Positions 35,596 through 44,673 of a stretch of DNA of 64,000 nucleotides are shown in pieces (the stretch's first letter is position 1; every line of letters starts with the position of its first letter). The notes below the pieces were generated by a model that saw only the letters and a list, made by a program, of their open reading frames with translations, was not told where the DNA came from and searched no databases. A program made the translations under genes and the position numbers. The stretch is from Paraburkholderia tagetis (GTDB taxonomy: Bacteria; Pseudomonadota; Gammaproteobacteria; Burkholderiales; Burkholderiaceae): the NCBI RefSeq assembly GCF_022213065.1, contig NZ_JAKLJA010000004.1, positions 62,001 to 126,000 of the forward strand, read 5' to 3'.

Positions 35596-37061
35596 GACGC
35601 CTCCCGTGCGCTAGTCGAGCCGGCCACCGCATTCGTCGCTTGCGCCGCGATTGATGCTGCCTCGCGGCTTTCGCGCCACGCCGCCATCCAGGTCTCGAGA
35701 TAATTGGTGTGATAACGGGCCGCGCGCACGTCGTCGTCGGCGACGAGCGCGCGGTGCAGCGGCGCGGTGGTTTTCAGGCCGCCAATGTGCAGTTCCCGCA
35801 GCGCGCGTGCAAGGCGCTCGATGGCCGCCGCGCGGTTTTCGTCGTGCACGATCAGCTTGGCGAGCAGCGAGTCGTAGAACGGCGGCACCACGTAGCCGGG
35901 ATAGAGCAGCGAATCGACTCGCACGCCAGGGCCCGTCGGCCAGACCAGTTCTTCCACGCGCCCCGGATTCGGGCGGAAATCCTGTAGCGGATCTTCCGCG
36001 TTGATGCGGCATTCGAGCGCCGCGCCGCGCAGCACGATGTCGCTCTGGCTGAAGCGCAAGGGCTCGCCATCGGCAATGCGCAGCATTTCGCGCACGAGAT
36101 CGACGCCCGTGATCGCCTCCGTCACCGGGTGCTCGACCTGAATGCGCGTGTTCATTTCGATGAAATAAAATTCGCCGCGTGTTTCGTCGAAGAGATATTC
36201 CAGCGTGCCAGCGCTGCGATAGCCAACCTGCTTCGCGAGGCGCGCCGCCGACGCGCAAAGCTCTGCGCGCAGTTGCGGCGTGAGCGACGGCGAGGGCGCT
36301 TCCTCCAGAATCTTTTGACGCCGCCGCTGCAAGGAACATTCGCGTTCAAACAGGTGGATAACATCGTTGCCGTCGCCCAGTACCTGTACCTCGATGTGCC
36401 TGGCGCGCGCGATGAAGCGCTCGAGATAGACGCCGCCATCACCGAATGCGGCCTGGGCTTCGCGCTGGGCAAGCGGCAGTTCGGCGTCGAGCTGGGCGGC
36501 GTCGTGCGCCACGCGAATGCCGCGCCCGCCACCGCCCGCTGCCGCCTTGATCATGATCGGGTAGCCGATGCGCGCGGCAACCTCGCGGGCCTCGTCGAGC
36601 GAACTGACGATACCGGCGCTGCCGGGCACCGTGGGCACGTCGGCGCGCTGCGCGGTCTCGCGGGCGCGGGCCTTGTCGCCCATCGTTGCGATCACCTGCG
36701 ACGTGGGCCCGACGAAGATCAAGCCAGCCGCCTCCACCTGTGCCGCGAAGTCCGCGTTTTCTGAAAGGAAACCATAGCCGGGATGAACCGCATCGGCGCC
36801 GCATTGCCGTGCGGCAGCGAGAACCGCCGCGGGATTCAAATAGCTCTTCACGGCATGCGATGAACCGATATGCACGGCTTCGTCCGCCATGCGGGCGGCG
36901 AGACTCTCGCGGTCTGCGTCGCTCACCACGACCACAGCGCGCATGCCAAGCTCCTGCGCCGCGCGAATCACGCGCACCGCAATCTCGCCACGATTCGCGA
37001 CCAGAACGGTTCGAATGCGCGTGGGGCGGTAGAACGCCGTCGTTGAATTTTCCATATTCAT
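35592..37061 (-). CDS. biotin carboxylase subunit (AccC-like)
   Basis: A 489-residue ATP-grasp biotin carboxylase: VLVANRGEIAVRVIRAAQEL at the start, HPGYGFLSENADFA, KAAAGGGGRGIRV, ERECSLQRRRQKILEEAPSP and FIEMNTRIQVEHPVTE, all catalytic blocks present. It carboxylates the biotin on the small carrier encoded just upstream. Its position within a pxp operon, coupled to pxpB, suggests a dedicated biotin-dependent reaction rather than fatty acid synthesis. Annotation as a second AccC would be the alternative. Confidence 0.92.
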   Translation of the reverse strand: MNMENSTTAFYRPTRIRTVLVANRGEIAVRVIRAAQELGMRAVVVVSDADRESLAARMADEAVHIGSSHAVKSYLNPAAVLAAARQCGADAVHPGYGFLSENADFAAQVEAAGLIFVGPTSQVIATMGDKARARETAQRADVPTVPGSAGIVSSLDEAREVAARIGYPIMIKAAAGGGGRGIRVAHDAAQLDAELPLAQREAQAAFGDGGVYLERFIARARHIEVQVLGDGNDVIHLFERECSLQRRRQKILEEAPSPSLTPQLRAELCASAARLAKQVGYRSAGTLEYLFDETRGEFYFIEMNTRIQVEHPVTEAITGVDLVREMLRIADGEPLRFSQSDIVLRGAALECRINAEDPLQDFRPNPGRVEELVWPTGPGVRVDSLLYPGYVVPPFYDSLLAKLIVHDENRAAAIERLARALRELHIGGLKTTAPLHRALVADDDVRAARYHTNYLETWMAAWRESREAASIAAQATNAVAGSTSAREAS

Positions 37062-37065
37062 GGTT

Positions 37066-37311
37066 TCACTCCTCGATGCGCATCAGCACCTGTCCCGCAT
37101 CCACGGGCTCCCCATCCTCGACGAGAAGCTCCATCACGCGGCCCGACACACTCGCTTCGATTTCGGTGAACTGCTTCATCACTTCGACGAGGCCAATGAT
37201 TGCGCCGGCGTGTACAGCGCAATCGATGGCGACGTAAAACTCCGCCTCGGGCGAGGGACGCCGGTAGAACGTGCCCGGCAGGGGGCTGACGATATCGTGC
37301 AGTGCCATCAT
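37066..37311 (-). CDS. biotin carrier protein (BCCP-like, short)
   Basis: An 81-residue single biotinyl domain. The biotinylation site reads EVMKQF, with Lys at about residue 46; the usual EAMKM has drifted. AAGGAG precedes the ATG. It lacks the long N-terminal extension of AccB. It is four bases upstream of the biotin carboxylase. Confidence 0.9.
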   Translation of the reverse strand: MMALHDIVSPLPGTFYRRPSPEAEFYVAIDCAVHAGAIIGLVEVMKQFTEIEASVSGRVMELLVEDGEPVDAGQVLMRIEE

Positions 37312-37329
37312 GTCTCTCCTTGAATTGAT

Positions 37330-38112
37330 TCAGTTCTTTGTCGTCGCGGCCTGCGGCGCGGCAATACGAATCCCTTCGCGAACGAGGTGTTCGCGAGTCT
37401 TTTGCACGAGCTCCAGTGCGCCGGGCGTGTCGCTGTGGATACAGACGGAGTCGAAGTCGATATCGATGTGGTCTCCGTCAACCGTGCGCACTTTTCCCTC
37501 GACGCACGCTCGCAGGACCTTTTCGGCGACCTGCTCGGGGTCGAGCCGGCCGATGCGGCGGATGAATACGATCGAGCCGCTGCGGTCGTAGTCGCGATCG
37601 GCGTAGAACTCACGCACGACCGGTTGCCCGATCTCGCGCGCGATGCGGTACGTCGCCGACGCCTCCATGCAGAAGAGCAGCAGACTGGGATCGACCTGTT
37701 GCAGCGTTTCTATGAGCAGCCGCGAGAATGCCTCGTCGCGCGCGGCGTGCATGTAAAGCGCGCCGTGCGGCTTGACGTGCTGGAGCCTGAGGCCGTGCAG
37801 TCGCGCGAACTCACGCAGCGCCCCGAGTTGATAGAGGATGTCGTTGACCAGCGCCTGCGGCGCTTCTGCGATGTTGCGGCGGCCGAAGCCGACGAGATCG
37901 CGAAAACCCGGATGCGCACCGATCCCGACGCCGGCCTCCCTCGCCAGTTGAACCGTCCGCGCCATGATGTTTGGATCGCCGGCATGAAAACCCGTGGCGA
38001 TATTCGCCGAACTGATGAGCGGCATGATGTCTTCGTCGACGCCATCGCCAATTCGCCAGGGGCCGAACGCTTCCCCCATATCGGAATTCAGATCGACACA
38101 CTGCTTTTTCAT
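37330..38112 (-). CDS. pxpA: 5-oxoprolinase subunit A (LamB/YcsF family)
   Basis: A 260-residue LamB/YcsF protein: [46 protein letters not shown] and [11 protein letters not shown]. The start ATG 38112 has GGAGGA before it; the open frame extends further but without a ribosome binding site. First gene of the leftward operon pxpA, carrier, biotin carboxylase, pxpB, pxpC, and divergent from a LysR gene. Confidence 0.93.
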   Translation of the reverse strand: MKKQCVDLNSDMGEAFGPWRIGDGVDEDIMPLISSANIATGFHAGDPNIMARTVQLAREAGVGIGAHPGFRDLVGFGRRNIAEAPQALVNDILYQLGALREFARLHGLRLQHVKPHGALYMHAARDEAFSRLLIETLQQVDPSLLLFCMEASATYRIAREIGQPVVREFYADRDYDRSGSIVFIRRIGRLDPEQVAEKVLRACVEGKVRTVDGDHIDIDFDSVCIHSDTPGALELVQKTREHLVREGIRIAAPQAATTKN

Positions 38113-38295
38113 ACTGTTCCTCCAGGTTCGCCCGCTTGCGTTTGTGTCCGTCTGTGAAGGCCACGCAAGCCTTGTTGAAATGGAGGTTATACGGAGGGGG
38201 GTGACCAAAAAAGTTCTATTTTTGTATGGCCTGGTATCGATTTTTTAGATATTGCGCGGTACGCTCGGCTTGCTCACATTCGCTCTTCACTCGAA

Positions 38296-39204
38296 ATGGC
38301 ATTGACTCTCAGACAGCTCAAGTACTTCGTGGCGACCGCCGAACTTGGGCAACTCTCGCAAGCCGCTATTCATCTGACCATTTCGCAGTCGGCGGTGACA
38401 AGCGCCATCCGGGAACTGGAGGACAGTCTGGGCACGCAGCTTTTCTTGCGCACGGCTTCAGGCGTCACGCTGACCGACACGGGGCGTCGGTTCCTCAATC
38501 ACGCGTACACCATTCTCGCGTCGGTGGACGAGGCCATGCGGATCCCCAACCTCGAAAGCACGCTCACCGGCACGCTCGCCATTGCGGCGAGCTACACGGT
38601 ACTGGGCTATTTTCTGCCGCATCACATACAGCGGCTCAATGCGCTGTATCCGAGCCTCACCATTCAACTGCACGAGTTGAACCGCGACGCGATCGAAGAG
38701 GGGTTGATCACCGGGCAGTACGACATGGCTGTTCTGCTCACATCGAACGTCTCGAACCCCGAACTCGCGCTGGAGCCCGTGATTCACTCGGTCCGCCGGC
38801 TTTGGGTCGGCGCGCATCACCCGTTGTTGAAACGCGAGAGCGTGACGTTCGCGGAAGTCGCGCATGAGCCGTTCGTCATGTTGACCGTCGATGAAGCTGC
38901 GCAAACGGCAATGCGGTACTGGAACGAGACACCCTGGCGGCCGAATGTGATCCTGCGGACGTCGTCGGTCGAAGCGGTGCGCAGCATGGTCGCGAATGGC
39001 TCCGGGGTCGCCATTCTGTCCGACATGGTCTACCGGCCGTGGTCGCTTGAAGGCCGGCGCATCGAAACGATCATGCTCCTCGACCCCGTTCCCGCGATGA
39101 GCGTTGGCCTGGCGTGGCGCAAGAACAAGGAGCTGAGCCCTGCAATGCACGCGGTGCGCGAGTACTTCCGGCATACCTTCATGGAGCCGCGGGCTAACGG
39201 GTGA
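38296..39204 (+). CDS. LysR-family regulator, divergent from the 5-oxoprolinase operon
   Basis: A 302-residue LysR protein. The helix-turn-helix is in the first 60 residues (LRQLKYFVATAELGQLSQAA, then ISQSAVTSAIRELEDSLGTQ) and the effector domain follows. The 183-base divergent gap to pxpA is the normal layout for a LysR activator of its neighbour, so 5-oxoproline or a related acid is the likely effector. Confidence 0.92.
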   Translation: MALTLRQLKYFVATAELGQLSQAAIHLTISQSAVTSAIRELEDSLGTQLFLRTASGVTLTDTGRRFLNHAYTILASVDEAMRIPNLESTLTGTLAIAASYTVLGYFLPHHIQRLNALYPSLTIQLHELNRDAIEEGLITGQYDMAVLLTSNVSNPELALEPVIHSVRRLWVGAHHPLLKRESVTFAEVAHEPFVMLTVDEAAQTAMRYWNETPWRPNVILRTSSVEAVRSMVANGSGVAILSDMVYRPWSLEGRRIETIMLLDPVPAMSVGLAWRKNKELSPAMHAVREYFRHTFMEPRANG

Positions 39205-39518
39205 GGCGCGTGCGCGTTGAAACAGGCGGCTGCCGCTCATGCCGTGCAGAATAGTTCAGGAATGCATAGATAGCGCCCATGCCGCGCGTCGACGCCGCGA
39301 TAGAGGGGCGGTGTGCTCCGTTCTTTCGTAACGGCATGTCCGATGGTTGCGGCGAGACACTGACGATCAATCTGGATCCTCTCGCAGATAACGCATGGCG
39401 TTACTACAAGAGGCGAAACCAGATTTCGATGGTGGTAGATGCTCATGAAGAAGAGGAGCGAGCGAGTTCTTCGCCACTCAGGTGACGCGCCCCGCGTACG
39501 TCGGCCTGGCCCCATTGC
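39205..39518. other. intergenic region without supported genes
   Basis: Between the LysR gene and the toxin-antitoxin operator. Open frames exist on both strands (39237-39539 minus, 39279-39485 plus) but have no ribosome binding site and no recognisable domain. Confidence 0.5.
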
Positions 39519-39539
39519 GTGTATGATAGTGTCATACAC
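39519..39539. promoter_or_regulatory. toxin-antitoxin operator palindrome
   Basis: Eight-base arms GTGTATGA and TCATACAC flank a five-base centre TAGTG, 20 bases before the antitoxin start codon. Such sites are where ribbon-helix-helix antitoxins autorepress; TATGAT inside the left half may be the -10 element. Confidence 0.75.
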
Positions 39540-39559
39540 TATTGAATTGAGGTGCGATC

Positions 39560-39847
39560 ATGGCGAGCGAACGCCTGACAATCACGTTGACGCCGGAGCT
39601 GCTTGAATTCGTCCGCGAGCGAACCGCAGAAGGCGACTACAACAGCGATAGCGAGGTGATCAGGGACGGACTCCGGCTGCTGAAGGAGCGTGATAACGCG
39701 GTTCGTCAATGGCTGACCGAGAAGGTGGTCCCGGGCTATCTTCAGTACAAGGCCAATCCGGAAAGTGCGATGACCCGGGAGCAGGTCGAGCAGCAGCTTG
39801 ATCGGGACAGGCGCCAGCGTCGAGCGAAAAAGGGAGCGGCTGGATGA
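39560..39847 (+). CDS. parD: ParD-like ribbon-helix-helix antitoxin
   Basis: A 95-residue antitoxin. The N-terminal ribbon-helix-helix runs SERLTITLTPELLEFVRERT, then DYNSDSEVIRDGLRLLKERD, followed by a charged toxin-wrapping tail. Overlaps the toxin start by four bases (ATGA). Expected to repress from the palindrome just upstream. Confidence 0.9.
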   Translation: MASERLTITLTPELLEFVRERTAEGDYNSDSEVIRDGLRLLKERDNAVRQWLTEKVVPGYLQYKANPESAMTREQVEQQLDRDRRQRRAKKGAAG

Positions 39848-40179
39848 TGCTGTACAAGGTTCAATACCTGCCGTCGTTTTATGAGATGCTGCGCAATATC
39901 GAGGAATACATGGTGGACCATGGTCGATCCGATGCGTCGATCGATCGCTACCGGTCCACCGTGTTTGATACGTGCGAAAAATTCGCGATCTTTCCGAATC
40001 GTGGGGGCCGGCACGACGACGTCATGTCGGGGCTGCGAACCTGGAACATCGAGGGCGAAACCATCCTCGCCTATGTAGTAGATGATGCCGTTTTGGCGGT
40101 CGCGTTCGTGGGTATCACGTACGGTGGCCAAAACTGGATGGAAATCTTTTCCATGCACCCGCTGGGCCTGTTGCAGTGA
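39844..40179 (+). CDS. parE: ParE/RelE-superfamily toxin
   Basis: A 111-residue toxin with the RelE/ParE fold: YLPSFYEMLRNIEEYMVDHG, FPNRGGRHDDVMSGLRTWNI, a YVVDDAVLAVAFVGITYGG strand block and a short tail. ParE members poison DNA gyrase, RelE members cut mRNA; the pairing with a ParD-type antitoxin favours ParE. Confidence 0.9.
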   Translation: MMLYKVQYLPSFYEMLRNIEEYMVDHGRSDASIDRYRSTVFDTCEKFAIFPNRGGRHDDVMSGLRTWNIEGETILAYVVDDAVLAVAFVGITYGGQNWMEIFSMHPLGLLQ

Positions 40180-40294
40180 CGAACAGCCGGTCCTACCGGG
40201 CTTCTTGCTGCGATAAACCGACATGGACTGGCGTCAAGTCCAAACTCACTGACTTCGACCGCGCCGGTCTGCTTGGACTGATTCAGGACTTGTC

Positions 40295-40984
40295 CTACCA
40301 AGGGAGGATTTCCCCATGGCGGTTGACAAAGCGTAATCCCGGGACGCCCGCACTTTGCTCAACGACATCGACAACAAGCGGGATACTTTCGCCCGTCTCC
40401 AATGCGGCGTCTTCCCCACCCATTTCAGTCCGCACCCATCCCGGCGCGATCAGCAGCAGTGAGCGCGATGCATCGGCATGGCGGGCCGAGAACGCTTTCA
40501 TGAGCATATTCAATGCGGCCTTGCTGGAACTGTATAGCTCCCAGAAGCCGGTGCAATGGGCGATGCTGCCAAGTTCGGACGACATGACGGCAATCACGCC
40601 CCGTTCGGGGACCCGATCGTAAAGGGCTTCCACGATACGCATGGGCCCAAGCGCATTGGTCGACATCATGTCGAGGAAATCCTTGTCATCGACCTCGAGC
40701 GGCGTAAGCGTGTTTGCCTTGCAGATGCCGGCGTTGACGAATAATGCGTCGAGGCTGACCGTCTCGAGGCGCCGGGCCAGCGCACGTATCGATGCACCAT
40801 CGGCAATATCGACCGTTTCGATTTCGAGCGACGTCGGATAGCGCTCACGCAATTGATCGAGACCGGCTGATCGACCCCGGGATGTCGCGATGACATGCCA
40901 GTTGCGTGCGCAATATTCCTCGGCGAGCGCCAGACCCAGTCCGCGAGAAGCGCCTACCACGACGACTGTCCTGCTTTTTCTCAC
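40295..40984 (-). CDS. short-chain dehydrogenase/reductase
   Basis: A 229-residue SDR with the cofactor motif VVVGASRGLGLALA, the NAG motif (LFVNAGI), the serine of MSSELGS and the catalytic YSSSK. It is the third gene of the leftward livF, HD-protein, SDR set (72-base gap). It may oxidise or reduce a product of the HD-domain enzyme; the substrate is unknown. Confidence 0.9.
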   Translation of the reverse strand: MRKSRTVVVVGASRGLGLALAEEYCARNWHVIATSRGRSAGLDQLRERYPTSLEIETVDIADGASIRALARRLETVSLDALFVNAGICKANTLTPLEVDDKDFLDMMSTNALGPMRIVEALYDRVPERGVIAVMSSELGSIAHCTGFWELYSSSKAALNMLMKAFSARHADASRSLLLIAPGWVRTEMGGEDAALETGESIPLVVDVVEQSAGVPGLRFVNRHGEILPW

Positions 40985-41056
40985 GATGAATCTCCTGTTT
41001 GCCTGGATCCCGAATTTCGCGCCGCGCGACAGGCGGCGCGTGACAAGAGTGCTGAT

Positions 41057-41653
41057 TCAGTTACCCGGCTTGGTATAGATCGAATGCGGGGGGCGCGAGA
41101 AAATCTCGCGAACCATCGGCTCAAAAAACGACAGCGGCAACACGTCTGCATCCTTCACAAAAGCAGGGCCGTCGTATTTGGCACAGAATTCTTCGGTGCG
41201 ATGGAAGAGTTCCGGTTGATCGCGATAGCGTTCGCGCATGTTGCGGTCGAGGCCCAGATACTGGAAATAGAAATAGCCCTGGAAGATACCGTGATGCTTG
41301 ATCATCCAGTGATTTTCGTGCGACACGAACGGATGGAGGATGGCCGCCGCGATATCGGAATGGTTATAGCTTCCCAGCGTGTCGCCGATATCGTGCAACA
41401 GCGCGCACACGACATATTCGGTATCCCGCCCGTCGCGGTAAGCCAGCGTGGCGGACTGCAGACTGTGATTTAGACGGTCGACCGGAAATCCCCCGAATTC
41501 TCCGTCAAGAAGTTTCAGATGCTCAAGAACGCGCTCGCCAACAGCCGAATCGTAGGGGTGAGCTTCGCGGCTGATGATTTCCCAGTCTTCCTGGGTGCCT
41601 TGGGCAATGTCGGAGAACGATGCGCGTGCGCCGGTCGGTGCAATGATTTTCAT
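41057..41653 (-). CDS. HD-domain protein, PhnZ/TmpB-like diiron oxygenase candidate
   Basis: A 198-residue protein (ATG 41653; an in-frame TTG at 41668 is also possible, neither with a clear ribosome binding site). Its core (GGFPVDRLNHSLQSATLA, CALLHDIGD, NHSDIAAAIL, MIKHHGIF, KYDGPAF) aligns in order with the HD-type mixed-valent diiron oxygenase PhnZ. This gives metal ligands His63, His87, Asp88, His98, His120 and Asp161. The PhnZ lid Tyr/Glu are replaced by Phe at both places. It could cleave a phosphonate such as trimethylaminoethylphosphonate or another substrate, or act as an HD phosphohydrolase. It lies 45 bases after livF. Confidence 0.8.
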   Translation of the reverse strand: MKIIAPTGARASFSDIAQGTQEDWEIISREAHPYDSAVGERVLEHLKLLDGEFGGFPVDRLNHSLQSATLAYRDGRDTEYVVCALLHDIGDTLGSYNHSDIAAAILHPFVSHENHWMIKHHGIFQGYFYFQYLGLDRNMRERYRDQPELFHRTEEFCAKYDGPAFVKDADVLPLSFFEPMVREIFSRPPHSIYTKPGN

Positions 41654-41713
41654 GTTGGTGGGGTTCAAGTTCAGGTTGTGAAACTGCTGGAGTTGCCGTT
41701 GAGCGAAAGTCGG

Positions 41714-42448
41714 TCAGGATGTAACGAGCATCGCGTGATCGCCGTGGTAACCAAAGTAGGCGTTTTCGAGGGCAAGGCCGTCGCCGATTTCGTCCCGGCT
41801 TTGGTTCAAGACGATTTTTCCGTTGCGTAGAACGGCAATCCGATCTGCAAGGTCGAGCACGCGGGCGGTCGATTGCTCGACCACAAGCAAGGTGAGGCCG
41901 GTTTTCTTCAATTCGTACAGGGCTTCGTAGACCTGATCGACGACCAGAGGGGCGAGGCCGAGCGAAGGCTCGTCGATCATCATCAGCCTGGGTTTGAGCA
42001 GGATGGCTCGGGCGATCGCCAATTGCTGCTGCTCTCCGCCTGACAAATAGCCCGCCGCGCCCTTAAAGCGCTTGTGCAGTATCGGGAATAGCTGCGTGGC
42101 TTTTTCAATGTCTTCGCGAACCGATTCGCGATCCTTCCGATGCATGGCCGCGAGCAGAAGGTTCTCTTCGACGCTCAGCGTGCCGAATATGTGGCGGCCT
42201 TCGGGAACCAGCGCGAGGCCATTGCGGCACAACCGCTCGGGCTGGCTGCCGATGATGTTCTCGCCGGCAAACGTGATGCTGCCCGCGCGCGGTTTGAGCA
42301 CGCCGGCGATGCACTTGAGCAGGGTGGATTTGCCCGCGCCGTTCGGTCCGACCACGAACACGAGCTCGCCGGAACCGACCGAAAGGGAGACGCCTTTGAG
42401 CGCCTGGAGCTTGCCGTAAGAGGCGGACAGGTCCGCGATTTCGATCAT
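41714..42448 (-). CDS. livF: branched-chain-amino-acid-type ABC transporter ATPase LivF
   Basis: A 244-residue LivF: VGPNGAGKSTLLKCIAG, LSGGEQQQLAIARA and LMMIDEPSLGLAP. ATG 42448 follows AAGGAGG. It is divergent from the binding protein and livGHM genes, so the transporter is encoded from both sides of one promoter region. Its base composition is lower in GC than livGHM, resembling the left-hand side of the window. Confidence 0.93.
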   Translation of the reverse strand: MIEIADLSASYGKLQALKGVSLSVGSGELVFVVGPNGAGKSTLLKCIAGVLKPRAGSITFAGENIIGSQPERLCRNGLALVPEGRHIFGTLSVEENLLLAAMHRKDRESVREDIEKATQLFPILHKRFKGAAGYLSGGEQQQLAIARAILLKPRLMMIDEPSLGLAPLVVDQVYEALYELKKTGLTLLVVEQSTARVLDLADRIAVLRNGKIVLNQSRDEIGDGLALENAYFGYHGDHAMLVTS

Positions 42449-42572
42449 TTCACATACCTCCTTGGATAAGCGAAGCCTCATCCCGCTGCGTGACGAGGCG
42501 GATGACCAGGGTTGACCCGGGGGCGGGCATGAAACGCTTGACAGGAAATATTGTGCTCGGAAATATGTGAAC

Positions 42573-42584
42573 TGTCCACAGTCT
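42573..42584. promoter_or_regulatory. TGTCCACAGTCT motif (copy 1), liv promoter
   Basis: A 12-base sequence identical to one before the GntR gene (50892-50903). Here it lies 41 bases before the binding-protein start. It contains TGTCCACA, a plausible FCD-type GntR half-palindrome. Confidence 0.5.
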
Positions 42585-42624
42585 TCAAACCACAGTGGGC
42601 AAATACGAGGAGGCAGGTAGTCAA

Positions 42625-43848
42625 ATGGAGACGAGCATGCGAAAGAGTTTCGTAAGAATCATGGGCGGCGCGCTGGCGCTCGCCACGTTGCTGCTGGGCC
42701 AGCCGGCCCGGGCGGCAGACACGTCGCCCATCACGATCGGGTTCGCGATTGCGCAGTCCGGCTGGCTGGCGAACTACGATTCGGCGCCGTTCAAGGCGGC
42801 GGTGCTGAAGATCGACGAGATCAACAAGGCGGGTGGTTTGCTCGGGCACCACGTCGACTACAAGGTGATCGACACGAAAACAGACCGCGAGCGTGCGGCG
42901 AGCGCGGGCGCCGAGTTGATCCGGTCGGGCGTGAAGCTGCTGGTCGTGTCGTGCGACTACGACTTCGGTGCGCCGGCTGCGCTGGCCGCGCAGAAGGCGA
43001 AGGTCGTGTCGATGAGCCTGTGCGCGGCCGATCCGAAGATGGGCGCGCAGGGTGTCGGCAACTACGCGTTTACCGCGAACAGCGCCGCGCAATCGGAGGG
43101 GATCGCGATTGCCGAGTACGCCCGCAGCAAGCTCGGCCTGAAGACCGCGTATGTGCTCGAAGACACATCGATCGAATACACGAAGTCGGCGTGCGCGGGC
43201 TTTCGCGCCGCATGGACGCGCGACGGCGGCAAGGACGCGTTGCTCGGCTCCGACGTGTTCAAGAACGACGATCCGTCGATCGCCGCGCAGATCACCCGCC
43301 TGAACAGCCTGCCGAAGAAGCCCGACGCGATCTTCCTTTGCAGCTACACGCCGGGCGGCGCGGCCGCAGTCCGGCAACTGCGCGCGGCGGGCATCAGTCA
43401 GCCGATCCTCGGCGATACCGCGATGATCGACAACTACTGGCTCAATGCCGTGCCGAACCTGAAGAACTTCTACGTGCCGGCGTTCATGTCGCTGTACGGC
43501 GACGATCCCCGCCCGCAGATGCAGACGTTCGTCAAGGACTTCACCGCGCGCTGGGGGCAAGCGCCCGTGTCGTCCTATTCGGTGCTCGGCTACAGCCTCG
43601 TCGAGCAATGGGCGTATGCGGTGACGAAGGCGAACACGACCGATTCGGCGAAGGTGCTCGACGTGATGAACAGCTATCAGAACCAGCCGTTCCTCGTCGG
43701 TCCGACTTCCTATACGAAGACGCTGCATATCCAGCTCAATCGTCCGTGGCTCGTGATGAAGGTCGAGAACGGTTCATTCCACGCGGTCGAGCTCTTTCGC
43801 AACGAGTTCGTTCCTGATAACCGCCTGCTGTTTCGTGTCGGCGGCTGA
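42625..43848 (+). CDS. branched-chain-type periplasmic binding protein (LivK-like)
   Basis: A 407-residue binding protein with a signal peptide ending near QPARA before ADTSPITIGF, then the type I periplasmic fold (GFAIAQSGWLANYD, INKAGGLLGHHVDYKVIDTK). ATG 42625 follows GAGGAGG. It begins the rightward run with livGHM, hyuA and hyuB, so its ligand may be a hydantoin, 5-oxoproline or similar rather than leucine. Confidence 0.93.
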   Translation: METSMRKSFVRIMGGALALATLLLGQPARAADTSPITIGFAIAQSGWLANYDSAPFKAAVLKIDEINKAGGLLGHHVDYKVIDTKTDRERAASAGAELIRSGVKLLVVSCDYDFGAPAALAAQKAKVVSMSLCAADPKMGAQGVGNYAFTANSAAQSEGIAIAEYARSKLGLKTAYVLEDTSIEYTKSACAGFRAAWTRDGGKDALLGSDVFKNDDPSIAAQITRLNSLPKKPDAIFLCSYTPGGAAAVRQLRAAGISQPILGDTAMIDNYWLNAVPNLKNFYVPAFMSLYGDDPRPQMQTFVKDFTARWGQAPVSSYSVLGYSLVEQWAYAVTKANTTDSAKVLDVMNSYQNQPFLVGPTSYTKTLHIQLNRPWLVMKVENGSFHAVELFRNEFVPDNRLLFRVGG

Positions 43849-43908
43849 ACGCTAACCGGCGCGTGCGGGCCGCGCGGTCCGCACACGCCATCGTGGAAGA
43901 GGTGCGCA

Positions 43909-44673
43909 ATGAACGAGCGGGAGTTTGCGGCGATCAAGGTCGCGAACGTGTCAGTGGCGTTTGGCGGGATCGCCGCGCTGACGGACGTGAACATGGAGCT
44001 TCGGCAGCGCGAGGTGTTCGGGCTGATCGGTCCGAACGGCGCCGGCAAGACGACGATGGTCAACGTATTGAGCGGCTTTCAGCGGCCGACGCAGGGCAGC
44101 GTGACGCTCGACGGCGTCGAGGTCGGCGCGCGCGGGCCGCATTACGCGGCGCGGCTCGGCGTCGGCCGGACCTTCCAGGCCGGGCGGCTGTTTCGCGATC
44201 TGAGCGTTGGTGAAAATCTGACGATTGCCGCGATGGGCGCCGGGCTGGGAATGGGCCACGCGCGGCGGCGCGCCGGCGCTATTCTGGAATGGATGGGTTG
44301 CCACGAGATGGCCGGGCAGCGCTGTGACAGCCTGTCGTATGGCAACGAGCGCCGCATTGGCATCGGCCGCGCGCTGGCACTGGCGCCGAAGTTCGTACTG
44401 CTCGACGAGCCCGCGTCCGGCATGAACGACGCCGAAAGCGACGCGCTGATGCGCATGATCGCGTCGATTCCCGGCGAGTTCGGCTGCGGCGTATTGCTCA
44501 TCGAGCACAACATGGAAGTGATCACGGGCGCGTGCGCGCGCATCCATGTGCTGGACGGCGGCAAGAGCATCGCCGAAGGCAGTCCTGCGGAAATCATGCA
44601 TAACCCCGACGTGCGCCGCGCCTATCTGGGCGACAAGGGCAAGGCCGGGGCCACTCCAGTCAAGGCGGCTTAA
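43909..44673 (+). CDS. livG: branched-chain-amino-acid-type ABC transporter ATPase LivG
   Basis: A 254-residue LivG with GLIGPNGAGKTTMVNVLSGF, a signature region altered to LSYGNERRIGIGRAL, VLLDEPASGMN and LLIEHNMEVI. Its stop abuts the livH start, suggesting tight coupling. Confidence 0.93.
   Translation: MNEREFAAIKVANVSVAFGGIAALTDVNMELRQREVFGLIGPNGAGKTTMVNVLSGFQRPTQGSVTLDGVEVGARGPHYAARLGVGRTFQAGRLFRDLSVGENLTIAAMGAGLGMGHARRRAGAILEWMGCHEMAGQRCDSLSYGNERRIGIGRALALAPKFVLLDEPASGMNDAESDALMRMIASIPGEFGCGVLLIEHNMEVITGACARIHVLDGGKSIAEGSPAEIMHNPDVRRAYLGDKGKAGATPVKAA

Noticed and set aside
39237..39539. 100-codon minus-strand frame before the toxin-antitoxin pair
   Set aside because: It covers the ParD operator and has no ribosome binding site or similarity I recognise.
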